Assembly: GCA_910592005.1 (NCBI GenBank)
Contig: CAJVPP010001734.1
Location: forward strand, 1 to 18,110
Direction of reading: 5' to 3'
Source of the DNA: Funneliformis mosseae
Lineage: Eukaryota > Glomeromycota > Glomeromycetes > Glomerales > Glomeraceae
DNA: 18,110 bases
The position numbers were made by a program, and so were the translations under genes. Positions 17,945-18,110 of the stretch are shown in pieces. How positions within the stretch are numbered: the stretch's first letter is position 1; every line of letters starts with the position of its first letter. The notes beneath the pieces were generated by a model. It saw nothing but the letters and a program-made list of their open reading frames with translations, had not been told where the DNA came from and made no database searches.

Positions 17945-18110
17945 AGCATATCACATAACTTTTGTTTATATTTTAAATATATATCACATGAACCTTTGAT
18001 TTTTCTCCTATATAATAGTTCTCAAATGGTATAATTGACCAAATTCTGGACGAAGTTGAAATAATGAATTAAAGAAGACAGACGGAAAAAAGAGCAAGAA
18101 GTAAGTAAAT
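17945..18110 (-). promoter_or_regulatory. Upstream flank of the MULE transposase
   Basis: Less eroded than the rest of the element. Read on the minus strand, a TATA-like TATTATATAG lies at 18017-18009, about 65 nt before the presumed ATG, with a pyrimidine-rich stretch further upstream near 18080-18105. The terminal inverted repeat expected for a MULE is not visible, so it may lie beyond the window end. Confidence 0.25.

Noticed and set aside
14353..18110. Terminal inverted repeats of the MULE
   Set aside because: No convincing pair between the flanks within the window; one end may lie beyond 18110.

Overview
This window reads as a strongly A+T-rich eukaryotic nuclear segment, most likely from a fungus with a repeat-rich genome. 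The two decayed transposase genes (pogo/Tc1-type and MULE-type) resemble, from memory of the families, elements abundant in arbuscular mycorrhizal fungi (Glomeromycotina, Rhizophagus-like). Short GT-AG introns of 63-83 nt can still be seen inside both transposase remnants, which rules out a bacterial source. The species is an inference. No intact gene of known function was found: essentially everything recognisable is broken or non-coding.

Layout. 1-195: a less A+T-rich segment whose motif order and nested pairings resemble a degenerate group I intron core. 196-1600: very A+T-rich, nothing recognised. 1601-5460: a more balanced island with a 120-bp hairpin repeat (2000-2119), a short open frame followed by a 29-A tract (2268-2685), a decayed unidentified gene on the minus strand (about 2693-3640), two cell-cycle-type promoter motifs upstream of it, and a degenerate tandem repeat (4601-4824). 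5461-10837: extreme A+T-rich DNA without genes, carrying a 143-bp TA-flanked MITE (7364-7506), a perfect 58-bp palindrome (6698-6755) and other palindromes. 10840-12718: a complete but dead pogo-like DNA transposon with terminal inverted repeats and TA target duplication. 13130-13654: an LTR-like sequence, apparently solitary. 14353-17944, minus strand: a long decayed MULE transposase with a SWIM-type zinc finger and a C-terminal region resembling the RTC4-like domain.

How it fits together. The region looks like a graveyard for mobile elements. In both transposases most premature stops sit where the family has Trp, Gln or Arg, and each can be reached by C-to-T or G-to-A changes. The first catalytic Asp has become Asn in both by the same kind of change. 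This points to cytosine-deamination-type decay (methylation-linked or RIP-like), which would also explain the very A+T-rich blocks as older, fully eroded repeats. The balanced island at 1.6-5.5 kb seems to have largely escaped it.
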